A stretch of DNA of 64,000 bases from Atrina japonica (taxonomy: Eukaryota; Mollusca; Bivalvia; Pterioida; Pinnidae): assembly GCA_030159075.1 (NCBI GenBank), contig BROG01000648.1, forward strand, positions 144,001 to 208,000, in the 5' to 3' direction. The notes under the pieces are model-generated. The model was not told where the DNA came from. It searched no databases and saw nothing but the letters and a program-made list of their open reading frames with translations. The position numbers and the translations under genes were made by a program. Below are positions 46,535 through 58,710 of the stretch, piece after piece. The stretch's first letter is position 1, and every line of letters starts with the position of its first letter.

Positions 46535-48270
46535 GTTTCATACAACTTATACATGGCCATCTCGAGACAACCCATACATGGTAACCTCAAGACAACCCAT
46601 ACATGGCCATCCTCTAGACAACCCATACATGACCACCTCTAGATAACTCATACATGGCCATCTTGATACAACCCATACACTCACCTCTAGATAACTAATA
46701 TGTGGCCACCTCTAGACAACTTATACATGCACCTCTAGACAACCCATACATGGCTACCTCTAGACAACTCATACATGGTAACCTCAAGACAACCCATACA
46801 TGGCCACCTCTAGTCAACCCATACATGGTAACCTCAAGACAACCCATACATGGCCACCTCTAGACAACCCATACATGGCCACCTCTAGACAACTCATACA
46901 TGGCCACCTCAAGTCAACCCATACATGGCCACCTCTAGACAACCCATACATGGCCACCTCAAGACAACCCATACATGGCCACCTCTAGACAACCCATACA
47001 TGGCTACCTCTAGACAACTCATACATGGTAACCTCAAGACAACCCAACTGGCCAGACAAGTCAACCCATACATGGCCACCTCCTAGATAACCCATACATG
47101 GTACCACAAGGTTAACTTATACATGGCCACCTCTAGACAACCCATACATGGCCACCTCTAGATAACTCATACATGGCCACCTCTAGACAACCCATACATG
47201 GCCACCTCTAGACAACCCATACATGGCCACCTCTAGACAACCCATAAATGACCACCTCTAGACAACCCATACATGGCCATCTCTAGATAACCCATACATG
47301 GCCACCTTCAGATAACTCATACATGACCACATCTGGTTAACTTATACATGGCTACCTCTAGACAACCCATACATGGCCACCTCTAGACAACCCATAAATG
47401 ACCACCTCTAGACAACCCATACATGGCCATCTCTAGATAACCCATACATAGCCACCTCCAGATAACTCATACATGACCACATCTGGTTAACTTATACATG
47501 GCTACCTCTAGACAACCCATACATGGCCACCTCTAGACAACCCATACACAGCCACCTCTAGACAACCCATACATGGCCACCTCTAGACAACCCATACATG
47601 GCTACCTCTAGACAACTCATACATGGTAACCTCAAGACAACCCATACATGGCCATCCTCTAGACAACCCATACATGGCCACCTCTAGAAAACCCATACAT
47701 GGCCACCTCTAGATAACTCATACATGACCACATCTGGTTAACTTATACATGGCCACCTCTAGTCAACCCATATATTGCCACCTCTAGACAACTCATACAT
47801 GATAACCTCAAGACAACCCATACATGGCCATCCTCTAGACAACCCATACATGGCCACCTCTAGATAACTCATACATGACCACCTCTAGATAACCCATACA
47901 TGACCACTTCTACTCAACTAATACATGACCATCTCTGATTAACTTATACATGGCCACCTCTAGACAACCCATACATGACCACCTCTAGATAACTCATACA
48001 TGGCCACCTCTAGACAACCCATACATGGCCACCTCTAGACAACCCATACATGGCCATCTCTAGACAACCCATACATGACCACTTCTAGTCAACTAATACA
48101 TGACCATCTCTGGTTAACTTATACATGGCCACCTCTAGATAACTTATACATGACCACCTCTGGTTAACTTATACATGGCCACCTCTAGATAACTTATACA
48201 TGACCACCTCTAAATAATTCATACATGGCCACCTCTAGACAATTCATACATGACCACCTCTAGACAACTC
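46535..48270. repeat. 25-bp tandem array, about 68 copies
   Basis: The unit is CCATACATGGCCACCTCTAG ACAAC, with GATAACT, GGTAACCTCAAG and ACATCTGGTTAACTT variants. Larger blocks repeat: the run near 47225-47345 recurs near 47395-47510 with the same variant order. The right edge grades into CCACCTGTCTTTA words. Confidence 0.95.
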
Positions 48271-49137
48271 TTGTCTTTAAGAAGCCACCTGTCTTTATAG
48301 ATTATCTGTCTCTATAAGACATTCTGTCTTTAAGAGACCACCTGTCTGTCACATTTCCATGGTTGAAGGGACTATATCTCAAGACAGATACCACAATGCA
48401 TTCTGTTTAGTTTCAACCAGAAACTTACCAAACAAAAGCTTGTGATATAACAACATTTGATCAGGTTTTTTTTTCTATCTTAATTTTTATTCAGAAAATG
48501 ACCTCAATAACTGAAACTTTTAATACTAAAAACAATGGTAAATTTTGTCAATTATCAGATCCCCATGAGATACTGAAATAAAAGGTAAATGACCATAGAG
48601 ACAAACGAATTGATGAAGAATGACCATAGAGACAAACGAATTGATGAACATAAGAATGCAAAGAATGGTCACTTTTTAGTCCATAGATATCTTAATTATT
48701 ATAATTACCAAAATAGTATTCAAATTTTCTGAAATTTTCTTAACAGGTACAAAAGATATGATGTCACTGTCAAGTAGAAAATGACTTCATCATGAAAGTG
48801 GTTGGTAATTCTGGGAATTGTACATACAACAGGATAAATCAATGCACAGAAATATGAGAAGCCATAAACATGATTTCTACATTATTGCTCACGGTATCTC
48901 AGGTGATCTAACAAAATTACTGGCTGACAAATATAGGAGTTTGGTATGACTAAGACGCAGCAATTAAATATATTTCCTGTGTAATGCAGAATGAAATCAC
49001 TTGATTTAATACTGGAATTGGTTGGCAAATGTTGATTATACAACACAGTAAGCTGAAATTTAGCACAGACAAGTTAACTTTAAAACCCAAGGGTTGAGAT
49101 AAGGGGTGAAATATCTTACTTGTTTTCAAATATTTAA
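48271..49137. other. gene-free stretch
   Basis: The left 80 bp holds repeated (C)CACCTGTCTTTA and TCTGTCTTTAAG words, as in pogo-like termini. At 48590 a 30-bp segment (ACCATAGAGACAAACGAATT) is duplicated in tandem. No exon seen. Confidence 0.4.
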
Positions 49138-49825
49138 AGGGGCATTAACTGCGTTTTCAAAAAAATATTATTTTGCTTTTACTTTTTAGATTGATGTGCA
49201 ATAACAAATAAGAGATATAATACACAGCCACAAATTTATTAAATTCTTATACATTTTGTGAAGATAACGTCAGGTCCAATGTGGTATGCATGTACAAATA
49301 GAAAGGTTGAATTAATCATTTGCAAATGAATAATTTTCAAACTGGGTTTCTGAAGCAATTTTCACAAAATACAATATACCATATACCATCCATTAAGTGC
49401 CCATGTCCCTACAAGCACCCCTCCTCTTTTTTTTTTTTACATACGATCAAGAATCTTTTCTAGCTGATTGACAAGGAGATTTGGATCTGAAAAACCGTAA
49501 GTAACAATTAATATGTAGTATGCCGGCAACAGAATTATGTTGATACATGTCTGTGGTAATAAGTACAACAGCTTTACCACTGTGCCTTTTAAAAATGAAC
49601 TGCTTTACATCGATTTGACTATTAACTGGTCCTATTAAGCGCCCACCCCTTTGTCATGATTTATATAGTGCCCTGGGTGCTTAATGGGTCAAATATGGTA
49701 TAGGAAATTAAGAATTGATATGCCTATGTATAGATGTACAAATGTATATCTTGTTTGTTATTATACATCAATCTACAGTAAAACAGAAACAAAACTTTTT
49801 GGTAAAAACACAGCTAATGCTACTA
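49138..49825. mobile_element. inverted-repeat element, ~690 bp (AAGGGGCAT family)
   Basis: The left arm (AGGGGCATTAACTGCGTTTT, AGATTGATGTGCAATAACAA, ATAAGAGATATA) is mirrored by the right arm (TATATCTTGTTTGTTATTAT, ACATCAATCTACAGTAAAAC, AAAACACAGCTAATGCT) over about 85 bp. It follows TTTAA. Related copies are at 37190 and 57871. No protein is encoded, so it is non-autonomous. Confidence 0.8.
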
Positions 49826-49934
49826 CAACTCATAATGCTGTAAATTAAACTTATACATTTGTAGACTTACACAAATTTTTTAAAATTAATTAAACGAAAG
49901 TTTAAAATCAATTGCCAACACCTAAGTCATCTGA

Positions 49935-50625
49935 GATTTTAAAGTTTTCTGAATGTTGGGAGAATGTTGGGTAACATCCTTGTGTAACATCAAAATCTGC
50001 TGAATGTTAGGTAACACAAAATCCTGAATGTTGGGTAACATCAAAATCTGCTGAATGTTTTCAAAAAATGTTTAACATCAAAACTGCTGGCATCAAAATC
50101 TGCTGAATGTTGGGTAACATCAAAATCTGCTGAATGTTGGGTAACATCAAAATCTGCTGAATGTTGGGTAACATCAAAATCTGCTGAATGTTGGGTAACA
50201 TCAAAATCTGCTGAATGTTGGGTAACATCAAAATCTGCTGAATGTTGGGTAACATCAAAATCTGCTGAATGTTAGGTAACATCAAAATCTGCTGAATGTT
50301 GGGTAACATCAAAATCTGCTGAATGTTGGGTAACATCAAAATCTGCTGAATGTTGGGTAACATCAAAATGAATGTGGGTAACATCAAAATCTGCATCAAA
50401 ATCTGCTGGGTAAATCAAAATCTGCTGAATGGGTAACATCAAAATCTGCTGGGTAACATCAAAATGTGAATGTTGGGTAACATCAAAATCTGCTGAATGT
50501 TGGGTAACATCAAAATCTGCTGAATGTTGGTCAAAACTGAATCAAAATCTGCTGAATGTTGGGGTAACATCAAAAATCTGCAATTTTGGGTAACGTCAAA
50601 ATCTGCTGAAAACATTAGCCAAGAT
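49935..50625. repeat. 27-bp tandem array, about 25 copies
   Basis: The unit is GGGTAACATCAAAATCTGCT GAATGTT. Units 50090-50350 are near-perfect; 50360-50620 are cut into random fragments. Confidence 0.95.
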
Positions 50626-50698
50626 CAATTTTTTAGATAAAAAAAAATTAGCAAATCAGAGGGAAGAAAATAAAGTTATCATACTGGGCAAAAAATGT

Positions 50699-50752
50699 TG
50701 CAAAATAAAACAAGAGGCCCATTTGGGCCACATCACTCACCTGATTCAGTAT
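50699..50752. mobile_element. dispersed-element terminus
   Basis: ACAAGAGGCCCATTTGGGCC and CACATCACTCACCTGATTCA resemble the left end of the element at 35488 (GAGGCCTGATGGGCC, GTCACCTGAG). GGCCCATTTGGGCC is a palindrome. Confidence 0.6.
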
Positions 50753-51454
50753 ATTACAAATATAGTGGAACATAGCATAAAGACCACCTCACTTCTAAGA
50801 TGATAAATATTCAGTCTGTACAACTTTTCTTAATTAACATGAAATAAATCATGAGTGCATCATGATAAATAAATAGGGAGAAAATAAAAGAAATCATACA
50901 AAAAATGAATGAAAATGACAGTAGGTAAAAAAAGGTTCAGGTGGATAAAATAAAACATACTGGTCATCGACCAATTCTTGCCAAATGCTTTGAATTTTTA
51001 TCGTGCATGTACACACATGCAAAATTTAGCAAATTTGTTGTCTTTTCAAGACAAAATGCTGTTCTGATTCCTGAATGAAAAGAAAAAAATAATTTCTCAG
51101 ACAAACCCGAAAATATTACTGTAGATAGAATAATGCAAGTTGGCAAGAAATGGTTCCTTATCAGTAGAGTAATCAAAGATTATAAAGCTCACCTCAAAAC
51201 AACATAAAAATATAAATTTTTTACTAAATTAGAAACACTAAATTTGAGACATTTGTTTTGAAAATACTTTATTTTTTAATTTGAATTTCAAAATTAGGAC
51301 TTTTTGCATAATTTTGGGAAAATACAAGCCATTTTTGCATTGGAAATGGGTCCTGTAACTGGACCCAAAATCAGCCTAGGAAAATCCTTGATATTTAACC
51401 CCCCCCCCCCCCCTATACGTGTGACAAACTATTTACAAGGTTGGAGGTTTACTT
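50753..51454. other. gene-free stretch with a C15 run
   Basis: Unique AT-rich sequence. A run of 15 C lies at 51399-51413. No supported exon. Confidence 0.45.
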
Positions 51455-51880
51455 GATTAGGAAAAAATTTAAGTCAATTCTATTGTTAGCAATCAAGCAA
51501 GCCCATACTCATACTGTGTGTATGAGTAGACAAACTGTATTTATTCATTGTTAGTTGGTATGAGTTTATAATTGATATAAGCTATTAACTTTTAAAATTC
51601 TATTGTTAGTCAAGCCCATTCTACTGTGTGTATGAGTACAATCTGTATAAGCATTGTTAGCAATCACATACTGTGTGTATGAGTAGTACATATAATTGTC
51701 TGTATAATGCTATTATTCTATTGTTAGCAATCTCATACTGTGTGTATGAGTAGTACATATAATTGTCTGTATAATGCTATTAACTTTTAAGTCAATTCTA
51801 TTGTTAGCAATCAAGCAAGCCCATACTCATACTGTGTGTATGAGTAGTACATATAATTATCTGTATAATGCTATTTTATT
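51455..51880. repeat. irregular hairpin-bearing repeat, about 5 copies
   Basis: Modules CAATTCTATTGTTAGCAATC, ACTCATACTGTGTGTATGAG and TAGTACATATAATTGTCTGT recur with spacings of 60-110 bp. ACTCATAC-TGTGT-GTATGAGT is a perfect 8-bp stem with a 5-base loop. Confidence 0.88.
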
Positions 51881-52674
51881 TTGATCTTTCGAAAAAGAGT
51901 ATGATGCACAAGAATGATGTACCAAAAATGACCACAAATATTAGCCAATTATAATATGATTTAGCCAATCTTAAAATAGAATTAGTCAATGACTACATGT
52001 ACATTGGCTAATGCAGGATGAGCCATGACTTGGTCAATAGCATTATAAGTGCTGAGAGCTAGAAATGGAATATCAGATAGATATAAAACAATACATTCCA
52101 CATTCTTTGATTTTAGGGTCATAAAACCCCAGTGCAGTCTTTGTGAATTTAAAACATTCAGACATTATGCTATTCCAAACTGAATTTGACTATGTCCCTG
52201 TTTACCAAATATTTCTAATCAAATGAAAACAGTTAACTTCCTATCAATAAAAAGTTGTCCCAAAAGCTGCAAAATAATATAATATAGGCCTTCTGTTGAG
52301 ATAAAACAGATGAAAACATCTTGTTCTTGCCAACATGTATACTTTGTACAATCTCTGGAGATTCAACTTTGGTCTACATGACAGCGATTTATACACATAC
52401 GCCAGCTTATGTAATGTTTTTTCTTGATGTTGTCCAGAGAACCCCCAAAACTTAGAAAGATATAAAGTATACAGGCGATCTGTCTGAATGTCTGCCGGAA
52501 TTAAGTTATTTTTTATACAAATTTATCAAATTTTGTCACATTCTTGTGATAACAACCAAGCTCAGTTACATTTCATATTTCTCAAATTGTCAGGTGGTTA
52601 GAGGTCAACGTTTATTTTTGTATAAAACTCATGTGTTGATAATTTGATAATTACTGGATTGTGTTGGTGAGCTA
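51881..52674. other. gene-free stretch
   Basis: Unique AT-rich sequence; no exon, RNA gene or repeat recognised. Confidence 0.4.
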
Positions 52675-52770
52675 AAAAATCAACTGCGATTCAAGTGGGG
52701 GTGAAACCCCAGAGGTGAAAGACTTCATGGCTTAAAACATGATGCTGTAATCACTGGTCCACAGAAAAGG
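52675..52770 (-). mobile_element. family A SINE head fragment
   Basis: On the minus strand, CCAGTGATTACAGCATCATG, TTTTAAGCCATGAAGTC and ACCTCTGGGGTTTCACCCCC parallel the head of the copy at 14108 (TTTAAACCACGAAGTC, CTCTGGTCGATGTGG). Confidence 0.55.
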
Positions 52771-53164
52771 AGTTGGTAAAGTGGTGTTGAGAAGTTGATA
52801 AAGATGTGATGTCAAAAGTTTACAGAAAGAAGGACTGGCTGATAAACAAATGTCAGATTTAACCAGGATATCTCAATTAATCCTTTGAGTTAGGTGAGCT
52901 GAAAATAAGAACAGTTTTTGGCTAAGTCAAGACTTCATCTTCAACTAATTTAATTTTGATAAAATCACAAGACTGAAAAAATTATTAAGGGTATAAAAAA
53001 GCAAGAATAAAATTGCTCAGTAAAAATTGTTATTTTGTAATAATTAAATCATTTCACCAGGACCATGTACCTTCCATAGACCTTTGTTAACATATCTTCA
53101 GGTGGCCACTCCTATTTTCAAAAGTTGTAATATTGCCAAAGCTTCTATTGGTAAGCTTTTTTGC

Positions 53165-53340
53165 CTCTAGTTAGCACAGCTGTGAGCCTCAATGAAATTG
53201 TGAGGAAGTTAGCCAGTTGTTGGAGGACAGTTACCTTACCCGAAATATATATTTGGTAACCAGGATTTAACCATCACAATTATAAACTGACCACCATTGT
53301 ATACTATATATAAGAGTGCAACACTATCCAAAAACAGAAC
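53165..53340 (+). mobile_element. family A SINE 3' part
   Basis: TGTGAGGAAGTTAGCCAGTT and GAGGACAGTTACCTTA correspond to the SINE core. AACCATCACAATTATAAACT and GACCACCATTGTA are its tail. The tail runs without a break into the 53-bp array. Confidence 0.65.
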
Positions 53341-53965
53341 TGACCACCATTGTATACTATATATAAGAGTGCAACACTATCCAAAAACAGAACTGACCAC
53401 CATTGTATACTATATATAAGAGTGCAACACTATCCAAAAACAGAACTGACCACCATTGTATACTATATATAAGAGTGCAACACTAAGAACTGACCACCAT
53501 GTATACTAACAACACTATCCAAAAACAGAACTGACCCACCATTGTATACTATATATAAGAGTGCAACACTATCCAAAAACAGAACTGACCACCATTGTAT
53601 ACTATATATAAGAGTGCAACACTATCCAAAAACAGAACTGACCACCTATATGAGTACTATCCAAAAACAGAACTACCACCATTGTATACTATATATAAGA
53701 GTGCAACACTATCCAAAAACAGAATGACCACCAAACTAGAGTGCAACTGAACTGACCACCATTGTATACTATAAGAGTGCAACACTATCCAAAAGAACTG
53801 ACCACCATTGTATACAACAACACTATCCAAAAACAGAACTGACCACCATTGTATACTATATATAAGAGTGCAACACTATCCAAAAACAGAACTGACCACC
53901 ATTGTATACTATATATAAGAGTGCAACACTATCCAAAAACAGAACTGACCACCATTGTATGACTG
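53286..53965. repeat. 53-bp tandem array built on a SINE tail
   Basis: The unit is ACTGACCACCATTGTATACT, ATATATAAGAGTGCAACACT, ATCCAAAAACAGA; it steps from 53286 to 53339 by 53 bp. Its first half equals the family A SINE tail (AAACTGACCACCATTGTA). Units at 53480-53810 carry irregular deletions. Confidence 0.92.
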
Positions 53966-56340
53966 AGAAAATTGTTGAGTGCAAGACTAAACAACAAAAC
54001 AAAACTGACCACCATTAACTGGAAAAATTGATGAGTGTGATACTAAACAAAACAGAATTGACCACCATTGTAAAGTGTGTAATTGAAATGATGTTGAGTG
54101 TGGCACTAACTACAAACAGAATTTACCACCACTAAAAAGTGTGTAATTAAAATGTTGTTGAGTGTGATACCACACACAAACAGAATTGACCACCACTGCA
54201 AAGTGTGTAACTGAAATGTTGTTGAGTGTGATACCACACACAAACAGAACTGACCACCATTGTAAAGTGTGTAACTGAAATGTTGTTGAGTGTGATACCA
54301 CACACAAACAGAATTGACCACCACTGCAAAGTGTGTAACTGAAATGTTGTTGAGTGTGATACCACACACAAACAGAATTGACCACCATTGTAAAGTGTGT
54401 AACTGAAATGTTGTTGAGTGTGGCACTAACTACAAACAGAATTGACCACCACTGCAAAGTGTGTAAAAATGTTGTTGAGTGTGATACCACACACAAACAG
54501 AATTGACCACCATTGCAAAGTGTGTAATTAAAATGTTGTTGAGTGTGATACTAACTACAAACAGAATTGACCACCATTGCAAAGTGTGTAACTTAAAATG
54601 TTGTTGAGTGTGGCACTAACTACAAACAGAATTGACCAGCATTGTAAAGTGTGTAATTAAAATGTTGTTGAGTGTGATACACACACAAACAGAATTTACC
54701 ACCACTGCAAAGTGTGTAACTGAAATGTTGCTGAGTGTGGCACTAACTACAAACAGAATTGACCAGCATTGTAAAGTGTGTAATTAAAATGTTGTTGAGT
54801 GTGATACACACACAAACAGAATTGACCACCATTGTAAAGTGTGTAATTAAAATGTTGTTGAGTGTGATACCACACACAAACAGAATTTACCACCACTGCA
54901 AAGTGTGTAACTGAAATGTTGTTGAGTGCTGACTGTGGCCACCATTGTAAAGTGTGTAATTAAAATGTTGTTGAGTGTGATACACACACACAAACAGAAT
55001 TGACCACCACTGCAATTGTGTAACTGAAATGTGTTGAGTGTGGCACTAACTACAAAAGAATTAAACCATTGTAAAGTGTGTAACTGAAATTATGTTGAGT
55101 GTGATACCACACACAAACAGAATTGACCACCATGTGTGAAAGTTGTTGAGTACTACTACAAACAGAATTGACCACCATTGTAAAGTGTGTAATTAAAATG
55201 TTGTTGAGTGTGGCACTAACTACAAACAGAATTAACCACCACTGCAAAGTGTGTAACTGAAATGTTGTTGAGTGTGATACCACACACAAACAGAATTTAC
55301 CAGCATTGTAAAGTGTAATTAAATGTTGTTGAGTGTGATACCACACACAAACAGAATTTACCACCACTGCAAAGTGTGTAATTGAAATGTTGTTGAGTGT
55401 GGCATTACAAACAGAAATGTTGTAAAGTGTAATTAAAATGTGTGAGTGTGGCATTAACTACACCACTGCAAAGTGTGTAACTGAAATGTTGTTGAGTGTG
55501 ATACCACACACAAACAGAATTGACCAGCATTGTAAAGTGTGTAATTAAAATGTTGTTGAGTGTGGCACTAACTACAAACAGAATTGACCACCATTGTGTA
55601 ACTGAAATGTGTTGAGTGTGATACCACACACAAACAGAATTGAAATTGTAAAGTGTGTAATTAAAATGTTGTTGAGTGTGGCACTAACTACAAACAGAAT
55701 TAACACCACTGAAAGTTTACCTGCAATTTGTTGAGTGTGATAAGAATTGACCACCATTGTAAAGTTGTAAATGAAATGTTGAGTGTGATACCACACACAA
55801 ACAGAATTGACCACCACTGCAAAGTGTGTAACAAAGTTGAGTGTGGCACTAACTGACAAACAGAATGTTGTAAAGTGTGTAATTAAAATGTGTTGAGTGT
55901 GGCATACTACAAACAGAATTGACCACAAACAAAGAACTGAAATTATGTACCACACACAAACAGAATTGACCACCATTGTAAAGTGTGTAATTAAAATGTT
56001 GTTGAGTGTGGCACTAACTACAAACAGAATTAACCACCACTGCAAAGTGTGTAACTGAAATGTTGTTGAGTTGATACCACACACAAACAGAATTTACCAG
56101 CATTGTAAAGTGTGTAATTAAAATGTTGTTGAGTGTGGCACTAACTACAAACAGAATTGACCACCACTGCAAAGTGTGTAATTAAAATGTATGTGGCACT
56201 AACTACAAACAGAATTGACCACCATTGTAAAGTATGTAATTAAAATGTTGTTGAGTGTGGTTCTAAACACAAAACAGATTTGACCACCATTGTAAAGTAT
56301 GTAATTGAAATGTTGTTGAGTGTGATACACAAAGCAATGG
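53966..56340. repeat. 64-bp tandem array built on a SINE tail, about 37 copies
   Basis: The unit is CAGAATTGACCACCATTGTA, AAGTGTGTAATTAAAATGTT, GTTGAGTGTGATACCACACA CAAA, with a GTGGCACTAACTACAAA alternative. The CCACCATTGTAAA, AATTGAAA and TTGTTGAGTGTGG parts match the SINE tail at 31010-31065 in order. Many units at 55020-56000 are randomly shortened. All minus-strand frames here are repeat by-products. Confidence 0.93.
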
Positions 56341-57520
56341 TTTATGGGATACAGATATTGATCAGATGTAATATTATGATATAGATTACAAGTGGAAACT
56401 GATCACTAACACTATAAACATAACAGCTAGTACAGATAAAATCATCAACAGAGACACATTACAAACAGAACATTTTTATTATCAAATCTATGTGATATAT
56501 TTTAGATCCGTTTTGCTTGTGGAGTCTTACCCTGGAAATAATTAATCAAGACTCTGGCAGGACAGGACTATTAATAGGTCCTGTTACAGATTACAGCTTC
56601 AAGTCATGGAACATAAAAATATCCCTGTAGGATTGTGTGTGCAATTAATCTTTGAGTTAATATATGATTTTTTAAACTAATCATGAGAAGTGTTTGAACA
56701 TTTATTTCTTCTGCCTGAGTTACTGTTACTAGAAGTATCTAAAGGTTATGTTTTTGTCAAAGTTCAATAAATAAATGACCTTGACCTCAAATGACATGCT
56801 GTATAAGTTTATTATGTACATTCAAATATAAATACATAATTACAAATTACAAGTTTTTAAATGTTACAACAACAGACTACTTTGTCAAATTTAACAATCA
56901 GATTTTCTGAAAAAAGATGCTGTCACCTGCAGCAATCTTGGGCACATATATTGATTTGACCTCGATCTTTACCTGATGTAACAACTGTTCTAATTGATTA
57001 CAACTATATTTCTCTTTAGATTTTCCCCCTCTTGTCTTCTTTCGTAATATTCCTTTTTTTCAGTCATAATTCTAACATAAGTCTTTCAGGTCAGTTGTAA
57101 AATTTAGATATATATTTTTTCTTAATGCCAAAATACCTGCAGACAAAAACATGAAATATATTTACCAATAGTTTCTACTTCAATAATAATCATGCATAAT
57201 AATGTTGTGCTTTACACTAATATAAAATGTGCATTAGAACTGCTGGTCAAACTGGCTAAATTACAAACAGTAGGCAGTTTTATGTAATATCAATAGTAAA
57301 CATGAACATCCTCACACTTGTTTTAACAGATTTTAAACATTCAGAAAGATATTGCATAATATGAAAATACCACTAAAACGTATTCCTGGTGAAACAAATT
57401 CTTGCCTTGTGCTACATAAATTTTGAAATGAAAAAGAACTATCTAAGTCTTATTTTCCCTTTGCCTAACAACAGTAACAGTAAAACACAATGATTAACCG
57501 TAAAAAGATAAACCTGTCTT
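56341..57520. other. gene-free stretch
   Basis: Unique AT-rich sequence. No exon with splice context, no RNA gene, no tandem repeat recognised. Confidence 0.4.
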
Positions 57521-57595
57521 TCTTTCCCTTGGGAAAGACAGCTTACACACCTATGACGTCACAGACGCACTATCTATTATTGACGTTTTGTTGAT
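57518..57595. promoter_or_regulatory. hairpin followed by a CRE-like palindrome
   Basis: CTGTCTTTC, then TTTCCCTTGGGAAA, then GACAG can form a strong hairpin. About 20 bp on, TGACGTCA is a perfect CREB/ATF site, with a TGACGTTT half site 28 bp later. A regulatory role is only a possibility; no nearby promoter or exon is visible. Confidence 0.3.
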
Positions 57596-57642
57596 GTTTG
57601 CCCTGTTGTAAAGACTGGAAATGAGGGAGAAAAAGAATCAAA

Positions 57643-57785
57643 CATGATTATATGTTGTGGACAGGGAAATCTTAAAACTCTCCAGAAAGAATTTGACGAT
57701 TCACAATTCGGCAGAGCCTCATTCTGGACAGTAATGTACTTTAAAATGTGGTTTTAAATTTCCCTGTCCACACCAAACAATCATG
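57643..57785. mobile_element. 143-bp inverted-repeat miniature element
   Basis: CATGATTATATGTTGTGGAC AGGGAAAT at the left is matched in reverse by ATTTCCCTGTCCACACCAAA CAATCATG at the right, with an AAAAC extension, over about 35 bp with a few mismatches. The interior of about 70 bp is unique. Confidence 0.75.
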
Positions 57786-57870
57786 AAAGATTCTATTAAT
57801 CGCTAATCCCATCAAGACTACAGACCATAATAGACTACTCCAGTACAACAGAAAAGAGCATACCATATAC

Positions 57871-58635
57871 TTAAAGGGGCATTAGCTGTGTTTACCAAAA
57901 ACATTATTTCGATTTTGTCTTCTTTTACTTCTTGTATTTGATGTACACAAACAAATAAATATACAGGCATACAACATATTTATATATATATACAAGTGAC
58001 TCTCGATACCTCAATGTCCTCGGGCCCACCGAAAAACTTTTCAAGTTTCAAGAGTTCGAGGTTTTGAGAGTTCCGGAAATGGACATTTCAACCAATAAAG
58101 ATACTACAGAAAACAAGGGATTTTGTTTTCGTAAGTCATGTGAATTTTCCATAAACAATCATCATACCTAATTTTCAAAAATAAAAAACTGTGTAAATAC
58201 GTTATCTTTATTATGTATCCGATTTGGATAAAAATGATCTTTAAGAGTGAAATATAAAGGAATATGTAAATTGGTACTTCAAATAAACTTTGAGGTTTAG
58301 ATGTTCAAGAGATTGAAAGTTAATTTACTTAATTTATGAAGGAAAAAATCCAAACCTGTATGAAACTTCAAGGTTTCGATGTTCAGGCCATCGAGAGTCA
58401 CCTGTATATATATATTCCAATATATTTTGTGAAAATAAGATCAGGTCCAGTGTGGTACTCATATACAAATAGTTAATCAACCCAGGTTTTTCTAGCAATT
58501 TTAACAAAATATACAGGAATTTAAGAAATTTTATGCCTGTGTATATCTCTTTTTGTTATTATATACCAATCTAATTAGTAAAAGGAAGGGGGTGGGGTGG
58601 TATATTTTTGATGAAGAAAAAAACACAAAAAAACA
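57871..58635. mobile_element. AAGGGGCAT inverted-repeat element carrying a nested element
   Basis: The left end TTAAAGGGGCATTAGCTGTG and TTTGATGTACACAAACAAAT match the copy at 49138. After the nested element, TTTTGTGAAAATAAGATCAG, GTCCAGTGTGGTACTCATAT and TATATCTCTTTTTGTTATTA resume its interior and right arm. The right terminus is degraded. Confidence 0.75.
57993..58404. mobile_element. TA-flanked Tc1/pogo-like miniature element, nested
   Basis: The left end CAAGTGACTCTCGATACCTC and the reversed right end CAGGTGACTCTCGATGGCCT share about 16 bp. The element is bounded by TA on both sides, within a TATATA target. Subterminal words repeat (GTTCGAGGTTTTGAGAGTT, CAAGGTTTCGATGTTCA). No coding capacity. 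Confidence 0.82.
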
Positions 58636-58664
58636 AAAACATCTAAGACTTATAAGTCAAGCAA

Positions 58665-58710
58665 AATAGTAAAGAGCATACCATTTAGATAATTCAGACT
58701 AGTTCAGATC
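58665..58710. repeat. isolated unit of the 46-bp array, left of the retroelement fragment
   Basis: ATAGTAAAGAGCATACCATT TAGATA followed by TTCAGACTAGTTCAG is one unit of the array that begins at 59430. Another single unit is at 57840-57872. Confidence 0.85.
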
